This document shows positions 36,441 through 46,531 of a stretch of 64,000 nucleotides of DNA, one piece after another. The notes beneath the pieces were generated by a model. That model was given only the letters and a program-made list of their open reading frames with translations, was not told where the DNA came from and did no database searches. Position 1 is the stretch's first letter. The number at the start of each line of letters is the position of its first letter. The position numbers and the translations under genes are program-made. The stretch is from positions 636,647 to 700,646 of the forward strand of contig NZ_JADNRN010000002.1 in NCBI RefSeq assembly GCF_015595035.1, in the 5' to 3' direction. This DNA is from Marinibium conchae. Its GTDB lineage: Bacteria; Pseudomonadota; Gammaproteobacteria; Enterobacterales; Alteromonadaceae.

Positions 36441-38084
36441 ATGCGAAAGACTATATTTGGCACACTACTTATCATCAACACTGTTAGCATCGCCCTTGTC
36501 TTCTTTGTAAGCTCGCTGTGGCCCTTGGTGTTAATAACACTCCTGCTTTTAGGTCTAGCAATTTATGATAGCCAACAACGTAAGCATGCTATTTTGCGGA
36601 ACTTTCCTTTACTTGGCAGAGCACGTTGGTTGATAGAGAGTATGCGGCCATTCATTCAGCAGTATATTCTTGAAACAGATACAGGCGGCGCACCAATTAG
36701 TAGAATGTTCCGTAATATTGCCTATCAAAGAGCCAAGAACAGTCGCGATACCATCCCTTTCGGTACGCAAGTGGATACCTACCAGTCGGGCTACGAGTGG
36801 ATTGGTCACTCGTTGTCAGCGCTAAATGTTAACGATATCGACGCTTCCCCGAGGGTCACTATCGGTTCGAAGCATTGCAAACAACCCTATTCGGCGAGTA
36901 TTTTAAATATTTCAGCGATGAGTTTTGGTTCGCTGAGTAAGCCAGCTTTACTTGCCCTCAACAAAGGCGCAAAACTCGGCGGCTTCTATCATAATACAGG
37001 CGAAGGAGGTGTGAGTCCTTATCATCTTGAGCATGGCGCTGATGTGGTTTGGCAGATAGGCACTGGCTATTTTGGCTGTCGCGACGAACACGGCAATTTT
37101 GATGCTGATAAGTTTACTCAGCAAGCCTCGCATCCAAATATAAAGATGATAGAAATTAAGTTGTCTCAAGGTGCAAAGCCTGGCCACGGAGGGATTTTGC
37201 CAGCAAACAAAAACACCCAAGAAATCGCTGATATTCGAGGTGTTAAAGTGGGTACTCAAGTTGATTCTCCGCCCAGCCATAGTGCATTTAAAACGCCATT
37301 AGAGTTAATCCAATTTATTCAGCAATTGCGAGAGTTATCGGGTTATAAGCCTGTCGGCATCAAATTAGCGCTGGGTAGACGAAGTGAATTTATGGCCATC
37401 TGTAAAGCCATGGTTGAGCTGAATATCACGCCTGATTTTATTACCGTAGACGGCGGTGAAGGCGGAACCGGAGCTGCGCCCTTGGAGTATTCGAATTCAA
37501 TCGGCTCGCCCTTGCGTGAGGCCTTAGCTTTTGTAGATGATTGTCTGGTTGGTTTTGGTCTTCGCGAAGACATTAAAATAATCGCCTCGGGTAAAATAAT
37601 TTCCGGTTTTCATTTGGTCAAAAATCTAGCCCTAGGTGCTGATATTTGCAATAGCGCCCGAGGTATGATGTTAGCCCTGGGCTGTGTACAGTCATTATCG
37701 TGTAATACCAACGAGTGCCCAACGGGTGTTGCTACCCAAGACCCATCACTCTATGCGGGTTTAGTACCAGAAAATAAAGCTGTTCGAGTTTTTCAGTTTC
37801 ATAAAAAAACAGTGCATGCTACTAGCGATATTGTTTCATCAGCGGGCCTAGCATCACCATGTGAATTGAATCGTACACATATCTTTAGGCGAGTGAATCA
37901 GCAAAGCGTTAAACGTTACGATGAGCTATTTGAGCATATGCAAATAGGGGGCTTCTTAAGTGGAGATATTGCAACGAAATATCAAATAGACTTTGACGAG
38001 GCAAGCGCGCACAGCTTTGCGCCAGCAAAAACCCTGACCACAATCAACCAAGAAACGAAGTCGTTGTGCGACAATAATGCATAA
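36441..38084 (+). CDS. Glutamate-synthase-domain FMN protein, membrane-anchored
   Basis: 547-aa protein with two hydrophobic segments at residues 1-45 and then a GltB-type FMN/iron-sulfur domain. The FMN barrel shows MSFGSLSKPALLALNKGAKLGGFYHNTGEGG, GGEGGTGAAPLEYSNSIG and IIASGKIISG. Three cysteines in the pattern C-x5-C-x4-C before PTGVATQDPSL (around residue 415) match the 3Fe-4S ligands of glutamate synthase. There is no N-terminal glutaminase domain, so it is not a complete GOGAT; the physiological reaction of this stand-alone family is unclear. ATG 36441 is preceded by AAGGA; an in-frame ATG at 36414 lacks one. Confidence 0.85.
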   Translation: MRKTIFGTLLIINTVSIALVFFVSSLWPLVLITLLLLGLAIYDSQQRKHAILRNFPLLGRARWLIESMRPFIQQYILETDTGGAPISRMFRNIAYQRAKNSRDTIPFGTQVDTYQSGYEWIGHSLSALNVNDIDASPRVTIGSKHCKQPYSASILNISAMSFGSLSKPALLALNKGAKLGGFYHNTGEGGVSPYHLEHGADVVWQIGTGYFGCRDEHGNFDADKFTQQASHPNIKMIEIKLSQGAKPGHGGILPANKNTQEIADIRGVKVGTQVDSPPSHSAFKTPLELIQFIQQLRELSGYKPVGIKLALGRRSEFMAICKAMVELNITPDFITVDGGEGGTGAAPLEYSNSIGSPLREALAFVDDCLVGFGLREDIKIIASGKIISGFHLVKNLALGADICNSARGMMLALGCVQSLSCNTNECPTGVATQDPSLYAGLVPENKAVRVFQFHKKTVHATSDIVSSAGLASPCELNRTHIFRRVNQQSVKRYDELFEHMQIGGFLSGDIATKYQIDFDEASAHSFAPAKTLTTINQETKSLCDNNA

Positions 38085-38125
38085 TGATGCGATGTTAACG
38101 ATGTTGAGTAGGTATTCGCTTCGCG

Positions 38126-38809
38126 CTAACTAAAGCTGTTTTGTAATATTGCATTGGTGAAGTTTTTACGCAGATAGAAACCCCGCGGGCGAGTTTGAAT
38201 GATGCTGCCATCGTGTCCGACTGCATCGGTGAGAACACTACCGTTTGCAGCTTTAGGACGTAATTGCATGACACTGCCGACGGTGGCGTCAATGCTCTCC
38301 ACTTGGCCTAAGCTGATCATGTCCATTAATTCTTCCCAATCTTGTTTTAGTTGAGCTTCTTCTTGAGGGGACGCTCGCCATAGAATAGGATTGCCAATTA
38401 AACGTTCTGAAGGAGGGATTTCTCGTTCCCCCTGGATCGGCAGCCAAAGAACGCAACTCAATTTATTACGAACATTTGATGTTTCCCATGTAATTCCTGC
38501 AATATTTGTCAGCGGGGCAAAACATACATAGGTAGTTTCTAAAGCCTGATGAGCATGAGATAGCGGAAGTGTTTTAAGTTCTACACCTAAGTCTGGGAAG
38601 TCTTGTTCTGGTTTTGAACCCGCACTTGCACCAAGCCACAATTCAATCAACTGACCACTCCAGCCCTTCTGAGTTTTAAAGTTGGCTGGTGTTTTTATAC
38701 CTGCCGCAGTCGCTAGGTCTCCCAAGCTTAAACCCGATAAGGCAGTAGCGCGCAGCATTAATTCTTCAATTGACGATGGCGCATTTTGAGGCGGTTTGAT
38801 GACAGACAT
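38126..38809 (-). CDS. mutH: DNA mismatch repair endonuclease MutH
   Basis: Nicks the unmethylated strand at hemimethylated GATC sites after MutS/MutL activation. The 227-aa protein conserves the catalytic D-x6-E-x-K triad as Asp70, Glu77 and Lys79 in DFPDLGVELKTLPL, at the same numbering as E. coli. KGWSGQLIELWLGA precedes it and the GATC-reading C-terminal region follows. Its presence implies Dam-directed repair, so the organism should carry dam. It diverges from rppH as in enterobacteria. Confidence 0.95.
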   Translation of the reverse strand: MSVIKPPQNAPSSIEELMLRATALSGLSLGDLATAAGIKTPANFKTQKGWSGQLIELWLGASAGSKPEQDFPDLGVELKTLPLSHAHQALETTYVCFAPLTNIAGITWETSNVRNKLSCVLWLPIQGEREIPPSERLIGNPILWRASPQEEAQLKQDWEELMDMISLGQVESIDATVGSVMQLRPKAANGSVLTDAVGHDGSIIQTRPRGFYLRKNFTNAILQNSFS

Positions 38810-38952
38810 TTTCCATTACTTCCTTGAGGCACTAAGCATTTAAACCTATAAACTTAGCGGAATTCATAAATATGTAAACTAGCGCTTTGCATACTGTGTA
38901 GTTTATGGAAGAATGGCGTTATATGAAAGACTAAAAGCGCTGGGTAATCTAA

Positions 38953-39498
38953 GTGATTGATGCCGAAGGATTCCGCGCGAATGTTGGCATTATTATATGT
39001 AACAAGCAGGGGCAGGTGTTCTGGGCCCGTCGTTACGGTCAACATTCATGGCAATTCCCTCAAGGCGGGATTGACCAAGGGGAAACTGCCGAACAGGCAA
39101 TGTATAGGGAACTCCACGAAGAAGTTGGGTTGCTTGAAAAAGACGTTAATGTTGTGGGAGTATCTCGCAACTGGCTGCGTTACAAATTGCCTAAACGCCT
39201 TGTAAGAAAGGGGTCAACTCCTCTTTGTATCGGACAAAAACAAAAGTGGTTTTTACTCACTTTAAAGTGTGATGAAAAGGACGTTGACCTTTTACAGTCA
39301 GGGCATCCCGAATTTGATGATTGGCGTTGGGTAAGCTATTGGTACCCAATTCGTAATGTCGTTTCCTTCAAACGTGATGTCTACCGAAAAGTGATGAAAG
39401 AGTTTTCACCATTAGTGTTACCAACTCTTAAGCCAAATACTCATAACCATAGAAAGCATAAAAGACGTCGTTCTCGAGGGGCAAGCAGCGAACGTTAG
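38953..39498 (+). CDS. rppH: RNA pyrophosphohydrolase RppH
   Basis: Removes pyrophosphate from the 5' end of mRNAs, starting RNase E-dependent decay. The 181-aa Nudix protein has the complete box [20 protein letters not shown], preceded by GQHSWQFPQ, and the family's [25 protein letters not shown] and [21 protein letters not shown]. The start is GTG at 38953; the resulting [17 protein letters not shown] matches the invariant RppH N-terminus, so the non-ATG start is well supported. The C-terminal tail is basic ([11 protein letters not shown]). It is first in rppH-ptsP-tauE-lgt-thyA. Confidence 0.96.
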   Translation: MIDAEGFRANVGIIICNKQGQVFWARRYGQHSWQFPQGGIDQGETAEQAMYRELHEEVGLLEKDVNVVGVSRNWLRYKLPKRLVRKGSTPLCIGQKQKWFLLTLKCDEKDVDLLQSGHPEFDDWRWVSYWYPIRNVVSFKRDVYRKVMKEFSPLVLPTLKPNTHNHRKHKRRRSRGASSER

Positions 39499-39542
39499 TA
39501 CTTACTTCGTGCGCAACTTACATGCTAGATGGAGCTATAAAT

Positions 39543-41831
39543 ATGCTAACTACCTTGAAACGTATTGTTCAGGAAGTTAACCAAATACCGGGTTTAGAGC
39601 CCGCTTTGGCTCGCTTGGCTACCTTGGTTAAAGAAACGATGAAAGTCGACTCCTGCGCTATATATCTCGCTGACTATACTCAGCAAGTGATGGTCTTAAA
39701 AGCCACTGATGGTCTTGAAAAAAGTGCTGTAAACAAAGTTAAAATTGGTTTTAACGAAGGGCTTATTGGCTTGGTTGGTCAGCGTGAAGAGCCCCTCAAT
39801 ATAGAAAATGCCCCTTCTCATCCCCGTTTTAAGCACTTTGAAGAAGTAAACGAAGATAAATTTTTCGCCTTTATCGGTACGCCTATCATTCATCAACGCA
39901 AGGTGCTTGGTGTGATGTCGATGCAGCAGAAAAGTGCGCGTCGATTCAGTGAGGACGAAGAAGCGTTTTTGGTGACACTGGCAACTCAAATTGGTCTTGA
40001 AATAGCAAACGCAGAAATGTTGGGTTCGTCAGATTTAGTCAATGAAGACACCAACTTTAGCCAAAAAAATATAAACGGTGTGCCCGGCTCCTCCGGCTTA
40101 GCTTTAGGTCGTGGGGTGGTTTTGAATATGAAACACGAGCTAAATCAGCTTGTGGTGAAAAAGTCGAGAGCGCATAAAGAGGAAATTGATCTCTATCGAA
40201 AAGCCGTTGAAATAACACGCTCTCAAGTTGGTTTGTTATCCGACAATCTCGGTGATTCCCTGCCTGAGGATGTCAAAGCGATATTCCAACTTTATCATCA
40301 GCTACTTGATGCAAATAGTTTGGGTAGAGAAGTTGAACAGAAAATTCGAGAAGGCTGGAATGCCGCTTCATCTCTAAAGTTGGTCGTTGAAAGCTATGCA
40401 GCGAAATTCGCTGCAATGGAAGACTCCTACATGCAGGAGCGTGCAGTTGATATCGTCGATTTATCAAATCGTATCTTGCATAATATAATGGATGATACTA
40501 GCTCTCCTATTGCGCGCTCTTCAGCAATTCCTAAAGACGCAATCTTGGTTGCTAAAGAAGTTACGGCTCCAATGTTAGCCGAATTTCCTGCCGAAAATCT
40601 CAAAGCAATAGTCTCTATTCAAGGCTCGAATAATTCACACGCGGCAATTCTTGCCAGAGCAATGGGCGTTCCAGCAGTGATGGGGTTGGCGAAAGTACCG
40701 CTTGGTATTCTTAACAATGCTGAGCTATTTGTTGATGGCTATTCAGGGCTGGTAGTGGTTGAGCCTGAAAACCAAGCTAAACAAGAATTTTTACAACTCA
40801 TCGCCGAAGAGGAAGCCTTAGTTAAGCGCATCTCTAGCGAGGCCGATGCGCCATCGGCTACGCTAGACGGTTGTAGCATGACCTTACTAGTCAACGCAGG
40901 TTTGTCGGCTGGCTTGGAGATGGAAGGTAATAAAATGGGGGCCGGTGTGGGTCTTTTCCGGACTGAAATCCCCTTTATGCTGCGAGAGCGCTTTCCATCA
41001 GAACACGAGCAATATGTGCTCTATCGTGAATTGTTAGAAGCTTATCCTGATAAAGAAATGACCATGCGCACGCTCGATGTCGGCGGCGATAAACCACTTT
41101 CGTATTTTCCAATCAATGAAGAAAATCCATTTTTGGGCTGGCGTGGAATCCGCTTAACCCTCGACCATCCTGAGATTTTTCTAGTTCAAGTACGTGCAAT
41201 GCTTCGTGCAAGCATTGGGCTAAGTAACCTGCATATTTTACTTCCAATGATTTCTTCTATTAGTGAAGTAGATGATGCGAAACGGCTGATTGGTCAAGCC
41301 TTCCATGAAGTGAGGGAGGAAGCCAGTAAAACAGGTGGCATTCTCAGCAAACCTGCAATTGGGGTAATGCTGGAAGTTCCTGCGGTTATTTTCCAGTTAC
41401 CTCAGATAGCCGAGCGCGTAGATTTTTTCTCCGTAGGAACCAACGATTTAACGCAATATTTGCTAGCAGTAGACCGAAATAACACTCGGGTGTCTTCACT
41501 TTATTCTAGTTATCATCCTTCGGTACTACTTGCATTACATCAGATAGTAAAAAGTTCAAATGCGTGTTCAATTCCAGTCACAGTTTGTGGCGAATTAGCA
41601 GGTGAACCTGCAGGTGCATTAATTCTGATGGCGATGGGCTATCGCAAGTTAAGTATGAACGCACACAGTTTGCGCAAAATTAACTGGGTGATACGTAATG
41701 TCGAAGAGGCTGAATTGCGAGGTCTACTTGATCAAGTGCTGACTTCCAAAGGGCCTGAGGACGTAAAGCTCATTGTTAATAACTACCTAGAATCTAAAGG
41801 GCTTGGTGGCTTGGTAAGAGCTGGAGCTTAG
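39543..41831 (+). CDS. ptsP: PTS-Ntr enzyme I (PEP phosphotransferase with GAF domain)
   Basis: First phosphorylation enzyme of the nitrogen-related PTS, passing phosphate from PEP to NPr. The 762-aa protein has a GAF domain (about 15-165), linker, the phosphohistidine domain with the active His366 in GSNNSHAAILARAMGVPAVMG, and a PEP-binding TIM barrel (GLFRTEIPFM, TMRTLDVGGDKPL, FFSVGTNDLTQYLLAVDR, VCGELAG). ATG 39543 has GGAG before it and gives MLTTLKRIVQEV, matching PtsP; an in-frame ATG at 39522 would add seven residues. Its position after rppH is conserved across gammaproteobacteria. Confidence 0.95.
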   Translation: MLTTLKRIVQEVNQIPGLEPALARLATLVKETMKVDSCAIYLADYTQQVMVLKATDGLEKSAVNKVKIGFNEGLIGLVGQREEPLNIENAPSHPRFKHFEEVNEDKFFAFIGTPIIHQRKVLGVMSMQQKSARRFSEDEEAFLVTLATQIGLEIANAEMLGSSDLVNEDTNFSQKNINGVPGSSGLALGRGVVLNMKHELNQLVVKKSRAHKEEIDLYRKAVEITRSQVGLLSDNLGDSLPEDVKAIFQLYHQLLDANSLGREVEQKIREGWNAASSLKLVVESYAAKFAAMEDSYMQERAVDIVDLSNRILHNIMDDTSSPIARSSAIPKDAILVAKEVTAPMLAEFPAENLKAIVSIQGSNNSHAAILARAMGVPAVMGLAKVPLGILNNAELFVDGYSGLVVVEPENQAKQEFLQLIAEEEALVKRISSEADAPSATLDGCSMTLLVNAGLSAGLEMEGNKMGAGVGLFRTEIPFMLRERFPSEHEQYVLYRELLEAYPDKEMTMRTLDVGGDKPLSYFPINEENPFLGWRGIRLTLDHPEIFLVQVRAMLRASIGLSNLHILLPMISSISEVDDAKRLIGQAFHEVREEASKTGGILSKPAIGVMLEVPAVIFQLPQIAERVDFFSVGTNDLTQYLLAVDRNNTRVSSLYSSYHPSVLLALHQIVKSSNACSIPVTVCGELAGEPAGALILMAMGYRKLSMNAHSLRKINWVIRNVEEAELRGLLDQVLTSKGPEDVKLIVNNYLESKGLGGLVRAGA

Positions 41832-41841
41832 TGAATAATAA

Positions 41842-42648
41842 ATGACCCCTAGTATAGAAATATTTTTGTTGTGTGCCCTAATCGGGTCGGTTGTTGGTGT
41901 ATTGGCTGGTCTTTTAGGCATTGGCGGTGGTTTAGTGATAGTGCCAGCTTTGGTTTTCTTGCTACATTTCTTCCTTGATATCGGGGTAGAGAATAGCATG
42001 CCAATTGCCATTGCTACGTCTTTATCGACTGTGATCATGACCGGGCTATCGTCTGCCAGGAGTCACTATAAATTAGGTAATCTCGACCGCAGAATCATTA
42101 CCTATTGTGGTTTTGGTATTGCTATTGGGGCGACCTTGGGGGCGCAGTTTGCAAGCCATATTTCAGGTGTCGTCTTACAACGTGTGTTTGCAGTTCTGGT
42201 TATAGTTATCGCGCTACAAATGGTTTTTGGAGGGCGAAAAGCGTCGAAAAACAGCATCGGAGAAATCGGTTTAGGCGCTATTGGTGTGAGCACAGGTTTT
42301 ATTGCTGCATTGATGGGCATTGGCGGTGGAGCACTCATTGTACCCGCATTGGTGTGGTTTCAAGTTAATATACGAAAGGCCATCGGCTGTGCTGCATTCA
42401 GTGGTATTATTATCGCCTTTTTTGGCACATTGAATTTTATTTATACGGGCTGGTCGAAGCCTTACTTACCCGATTTTTCGCTGGGATACGTCTATCTTCC
42501 AGCAACGCTAGGTATAATATGTACATCGATGTTTACCGCGCCGATTGGCGCAAAACTTGGACAAAAGCTTGATACGGTGAAGTTGAAGAAAGTATTTGCT
42601 GCTTTCTTGGTCTTAGTGAGTATCAGAATGATAATAGGAATAGAGTAA
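41842..42648 (+). CDS. TauE/SafE family membrane transporter
   Basis: 268-aa membrane protein with about eight hydrophobic segments and the internal duplication typical of TauE/SafE (formerly DUF81) anion exporters. The repeated motif GLLGIGGGLVIVPALV (residues about 25-40) recurs as ALMGIGGGALIVPALV (about 155-170). The substrate, sulfite or organosulfonate in known members, is not indicated here. It lies 10 bases after ptsP and 3 bases before lgt, clearly in the operon. Confidence 0.87.
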   Translation: MTPSIEIFLLCALIGSVVGVLAGLLGIGGGLVIVPALVFLLHFFLDIGVENSMPIAIATSLSTVIMTGLSSARSHYKLGNLDRRIITYCGFGIAIGATLGAQFASHISGVVLQRVFAVLVIVIALQMVFGGRKASKNSIGEIGLGAIGVSTGFIAALMGIGGGALIVPALVWFQVNIRKAIGCAAFSGIIIAFFGTLNFIYTGWSKPYLPDFSLGYVYLPATLGIICTSMFTAPIGAKLGQKLDTVKLKKVFAAFLVLVSIRMIIGIE

Positions 42649-42651
42649 TAC

Positions 42652-43458
42652 ATGTTAACACTTGCAGCAGCGTCGCCTCACCTGAGCTTTCCGGATATAG
42701 ATCCTGTTATTTTTGAGATTGGATTTATCAAACTGCAATGGTATGGCTTGATGTATCTGGTTGGATTTGTTGCTGCTTTTTGGTTAGCAAATCGTAGATT
42801 ACATCGCACCGATTGGACAAAAGACCAACTCAGTGACCTCTTGTTTTGGGGGTTTATGGGCGTAGTGCTAGGCGGACGCATCGGTTATGTCATATTTTAT
42901 AACTTCGACATGTTTCTCGACAATCCCTTGTACTTATTCAAAATATGGGAAGGCGGTATGTCTTTCCACGGTGGCTGTATTGGCGTTATTGTGGCGGCTT
43001 ACGTGTATGCAAGAAAGCGAAATTGGGGCTTTTTGAGGGTGGGGGATTTTATTGCACCATTGGTGCCAATTGGCTTAGGTGCTGGGCGCATAGGTAACTT
43101 TATTAACGGCGAGCTTTGGGGTCGAGAGACAGATGTTCCTTGGGCTTTCGTTTTTCCAGGAGCAGGGCCAAACCCTCGCCATGCATCGCAGTTATACGAA
43201 TTTGCCCTAGAAGGTGCTGTTTTGTTCGTTATTTTGTGGCTGTATTCTGCTAAACCAAGACCGGTCGGTTCAGTAGGGGGTTTATTTTTAGCGGGTTATG
43301 GCAGCTTTAGATTTATTGTAGAATATTTCCGTGAGCCTGATGCCCATTTGGATTTATATTCTTTTGGTCTGTCACAAGGCCAAATGTTGTGTATTCCAAT
43401 GATATTGGCGGGTTTAGGGTTAATTATCTACTCCATTAAAAAGGGTGAAAAAGCATAA
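42652..43458 (+). CDS. lgt: Prolipoprotein diacylglyceryl transferase
   Basis: Inner-membrane enzyme that attaches diacylglycerol to the lipobox cysteine of prolipoproteins. The 268-aa protein has seven hydrophobic segments and the family motifs MSFHGGCIG (essential His), [22 protein letters not shown], the Lgt signature, and the HASQLYEF loop. It overlaps thyA by one base (TAATG), indicating coupling. Essential gene in related organisms. Confidence 0.96.
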   Translation: MLTLAAASPHLSFPDIDPVIFEIGFIKLQWYGLMYLVGFVAAFWLANRRLHRTDWTKDQLSDLLFWGFMGVVLGGRIGYVIFYNFDMFLDNPLYLFKIWEGGMSFHGGCIGVIVAAYVYARKRNWGFLRVGDFIAPLVPIGLGAGRIGNFINGELWGRETDVPWAFVFPGAGPNPRHASQLYEFALEGAVLFVILWLYSAKPRPVGSVGGLFLAGYGSFRFIVEYFREPDAHLDLYSFGLSQGQMLCIPMILAGLGLIIYSIKKGEKA

Positions 43459-44309
43459 TGAGCCAGTATGAAGCACTTTGCCAGCGGATTGTAAATGAAG
43501 GTACATGGTTAACTAATGAGCGCACAGCTCAAAAGTGCCTAACAGTGATTGATGCGCAACTAGAATATGATGTTGAAAACCAAGTCTTTCCATTGGTTAC
43601 TACTCGAAAGAGCTTTTACAAAGCCGCGATTGCTGAGTTGCTAGGTTATTTGCGAGGTTACGACAACGCCGAAGCGTTTAGAAACATCGGGTGTAATACA
43701 TGGAATGCAAATGCTAATGAAAATAAGGCATGGTTAGCAAACCCGCATCGTAAAGGAAAAGACGATATGGGTCGCGTTTATGGTGTACAAGGGCGCAAAT
43801 GGCAGAAACCTGATGGTACGCATCTTGATCAACTTAAGAAAGTCATACATAACCTGAGTGCAGGCATAGATGATCGTGGCGAAATTATCACTTTCTATAA
43901 CCCAGGCGAGTTCGATATGGGCTGTTTGCGACCTTGCATGCATACACATACCTTTTCACTATTAGGCGACGATTTATATCTAACTAGCTATCAGCGCTCG
44001 TGCGACGTACCCTTGGGCCTTAATTTTAATCAGATTCAAGTGTACGTGCTGTTAGCCTTGGTTGCGCAAATTACCGCTAAAAAACCAAAAAGAGCCTATC
44101 ATAAAATCATTAATGCTCACATTTATGAGAATCAATTTGAGCTAATGCGAGATGTACAACTCACGCGACAGCCATTTCCTAGCCCTCGACTGGAAATTAA
44201 TCCAAACATAAAAACGCTTGACGATATTGAAACATGGGTTAGTACCGATGATTTTACCGTACATGACTATCAACATCACGATGCCATCGCTTATCCATTT
44301 TCGGTGTAA
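43458..44309 (+). CDS. thyA: Thymidylate synthase
   Basis: Methylates dUMP to dTMP using methylene-THF. At 283 aa it has the longer insertion seen in many marine gammaproteobacterial ThyA proteins. The catalytic nucleophile is Cys160 in [12 protein letters not shown], where E. coli has a PPC motif; [19 protein letters not shown] is the dUMP-binding arginine and signature, and [12 protein letters not shown] and [12 protein letters not shown] are also present. The variant around the active cysteine (RPC for PPC) is within family variation. Last gene of the rppH operon. Confidence 0.95.
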   Translation: MSQYEALCQRIVNEGTWLTNERTAQKCLTVIDAQLEYDVENQVFPLVTTRKSFYKAAIAELLGYLRGYDNAEAFRNIGCNTWNANANENKAWLANPHRKGKDDMGRVYGVQGRKWQKPDGTHLDQLKKVIHNLSAGIDDRGEIITFYNPGEFDMGCLRPCMHTHTFSLLGDDLYLTSYQRSCDVPLGLNFNQIQVYVLLALVAQITAKKPKRAYHKIINAHIYENQFELMRDVQLTRQPFPSPRLEINPNIKTLDDIETWVSTDDFTVHDYQHHDAIAYPFSV

Positions 44310-44486
44310 ACACGGACTGCCTAAGAAGGACAAGTATTAAGGTTTGCTATTTTATACCTAGGTGAGCTTAAGGTTAATCTTTTGATTTGCATTGCCGATA
44401 TAATCTTAGTAGTTTACATAGCCATAACTAACGGCTCTTCAATATCTGGGTATCATGCATAGGCAACTAATTAATAAGCTATATTT

Positions 44487-45506
44487 ATGACTGTATCTGT
44501 CCTTATTTGTGATGACTCGGGATTTGCTCGCAAGGCGATGGCACGCTCCCTGCCCGATGGTTGGGATATTAGTATTTCCTTCGCCGAACATGGGCAACAA
44601 GCCATCGACATGATTAAAGAGGGTAAGGGAGATGTTCTTTTCCTTGATCTCAATATGCCTGTTTTGGATGGTTATCAGACCATGGAGATCATTCGATCTG
44701 AAGACTTGCCATCATTGGTTATCGTAGTTTCTGGCGATGTTCAAGAGCAGGCTCGCAAGCGCATGTTAGCGATGGGCGCGGTCGATTTTATCCGTAAACC
44801 TATCGACAATGAAAAACTCAGCTCCATTTTATCGAAATATGGCATCTACGATGGCGATACCAGTGCTCAACAACGCGAGCAAAGCACTCAGCTTTCTGAC
44901 ACTGCCGACGAAGATGAAAAGCTAGATGCATTTCGGGAGTTAGCAAATGTTGCAATGGGGCAGGCTGGTGAAAATCTAGCAAGAGTTCTTAACGAATTTA
45001 TTGAGCTGCCTATACCGAATGTAAGCTTATTGCATAGTAATGAACTTCATATGGCATTGGATGAGGTAAACAAAAACTCACAGATGTCGGCAGTCTCCAA
45101 AGGCTTTATCAGCACAGGCATAAGCGGCGAAGCACTTATTTTGTTCAATGATGCTAATGTTGCAAGTATGGCTAAACTGCTAGGCTCCAATCCTGATGAC
45201 ATGAATGACGCCGCCGAAATAGAAACGCTAATGGACGTATCTAACATTCTCATTGGTGCTTGTTTGAATGCCCTGTCTGAACAGTTAAATGTGAAATTTA
45301 CTCATAATTCCCCGATTATTTTAGGCATGCACTGTGACTTGTATGAGCTTATGAATAATCATGTGAATCGCTGGGATAAAGTATTAGCGATAGAGATTGC
45401 TTACGCCATATCTAAACATGATCTGAATTTTGAATTGCTTATGCTTATACCTGATCAAGACGTTGATAAAGTATTCAAGCGTCTTGTCACTCAAGGAGAT
45501 GGCTAA
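44487..45506 (+). CDS. Response regulator fused to CheC-like phosphatase domain
   Basis: 339-aa protein with an N-terminal receiver (residues 1-120, phospho-acceptor Asp54 in FLDLNMPVLDG, conserved Lys in RKPID) and a C-terminal CheC/CheX-like domain (about 140-335). The CheC-type helices are FRELANVAMGQAGENLA, keeping the ExxN pair, and MDVSNILIGACLNALSE, where Asp replaces Glu in the second pair. CheC domains dephosphorylate CheY; fused to a receiver it could act on its own or on another receiver. No che genes are nearby. One base separates it from a PAS-GGDEF gene, so the pair likely links a phospho-signal to c-di-GMP. Confidence 0.85.
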   Translation: MTVSVLICDDSGFARKAMARSLPDGWDISISFAEHGQQAIDMIKEGKGDVLFLDLNMPVLDGYQTMEIIRSEDLPSLVIVVSGDVQEQARKRMLAMGAVDFIRKPIDNEKLSSILSKYGIYDGDTSAQQREQSTQLSDTADEDEKLDAFRELANVAMGQAGENLARVLNEFIELPIPNVSLLHSNELHMALDEVNKNSQMSAVSKGFISTGISGEALILFNDANVASMAKLLGSNPDDMNDAAEIETLMDVSNILIGACLNALSEQLNVKFTHNSPIILGMHCDLYELMNNHVNRWDKVLAIEIAYAISKHDLNFELLMLIPDQDVDKVFKRLVTQGDG

Positions 45507-45507
45507 T

Positions 45508-46485
45508 ATGGGCATTGATAATACTGACATCGCCAATATGCATTGGCAGCACGACCTCTTGAGTTCAATAGAAGTCGGTATTGTGGTTCTCGACCGTGAG
45601 TTTAATGTAGAAGTGTGGAACCAATTTATGGAGAACCACAGTTCAGTTAGACCTAGACAGATTAACGGCAAAAATCTATTTGAATTTTTTCCAGATCTCG
45701 ATAAGGCTTGGTTTACGCGAAAATGCGAGCCAGTATTCTCCATGCGTAGCCCAGCGTTTATTATTTGGGAGCAACGACCTTACGTCTTCAAATTTGGCAC
45801 AAGCCGCCCAATTACGTCGACCTCTGATGTTATGTACCAAAATGTCACGATATTCCCTCTCGCGTCACTTACGGGGAAAGTAGATAAGGTTTGTGTGCTT
45901 GTTTATGACGTAACTGACCAGGCACTTGCGAAACAGAATATTGAAGGCCTGAATGAGCGCCTTAGAGAAGTTAGCCGGGTTGATGGCTTAACGGGCTTAT
46001 TCAATCGACGATACTGGCAAGAACGCTTTGAGCGTGAGTTCAAGATGGCGCTTAGACACAATCCGCCTATGTGCGCGATTATGCTAGATATTGATCACTT
46101 TAAAAAGGTGAACGATACCTATGGGCATCATGCCGGTGACCTAGTTATTCAACGGCTGGCTAAGTTGGTGAAGCTAGCGACTCGGGAAACCGATATACCG
46201 GGCCGTTATGGCGGTGAAGAATTCGCGGTTGTGCTGCCCGATACCACCGAAAAAAATGCCTTTATAGTAGCCGAGCGCCTGCGCAAGCTAGTGTCTCTCG
46301 ATGCAGTACAATATGAAGATATCGAAATAAAATTCACTGTTAGTATCGGGATTGCCCAATTTCTACCGAAATATAAGAGGTCGACGCAGTGGTTAGAGGA
46401 TGCCGACAAGGCCCTTTATTATGCCAAGGAGCACGGTCGAAATCGTGTGGCACTCATTAGTAAAATAGATGAATTGAAAGAGTAA
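45508..46485 (+). CDS. PAS-GGDEF diguanylate cyclase
   Basis: 325-aa protein with a PAS domain (about 10-140, from ISSIEVGIVVLDREF-like sequence) and a GGDEF domain (about 160-320). The active-site loop is RYGGEEF and the inhibitory I-site RETD lies five residues before it, so a functional, product-inhibited cyclase is expected. Metal and substrate motifs LDIDHFKKVNDTYGHHAGD are intact. ATG 45508 is preferred, with AAGGAG nine bases upstream; an in-frame ATG at 45499 abuts that site. It forms an operon with the receiver-CheC gene. Confidence 0.9.
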   Translation: MGIDNTDIANMHWQHDLLSSIEVGIVVLDREFNVEVWNQFMENHSSVRPRQINGKNLFEFFPDLDKAWFTRKCEPVFSMRSPAFIIWEQRPYVFKFGTSRPITSTSDVMYQNVTIFPLASLTGKVDKVCVLVYDVTDQALAKQNIEGLNERLREVSRVDGLTGLFNRRYWQERFEREFKMALRHNPPMCAIMLDIDHFKKVNDTYGHHAGDLVIQRLAKLVKLATRETDIPGRYGGEEFAVVLPDTTEKNAFIVAERLRKLVSLDAVQYEDIEIKFTVSIGIAQFLPKYKRSTQWLEDADKALYYAKEHGRNRVALISKIDELKE

Positions 46486-46531
46486 TAAGAGTTGCCATTA
46501 CTGCGCTGAATGAGTAGCGATGCTCGCTCAA

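Noticed and set aside
44376-44404. TTGATT/TATAAT promoter before the receiver-CheC gene
   Set aside because: The TATAAT at 44399-44404 is good but every -35 candidate has the wrong spacing (11 or 19 bases), so I did not list it.
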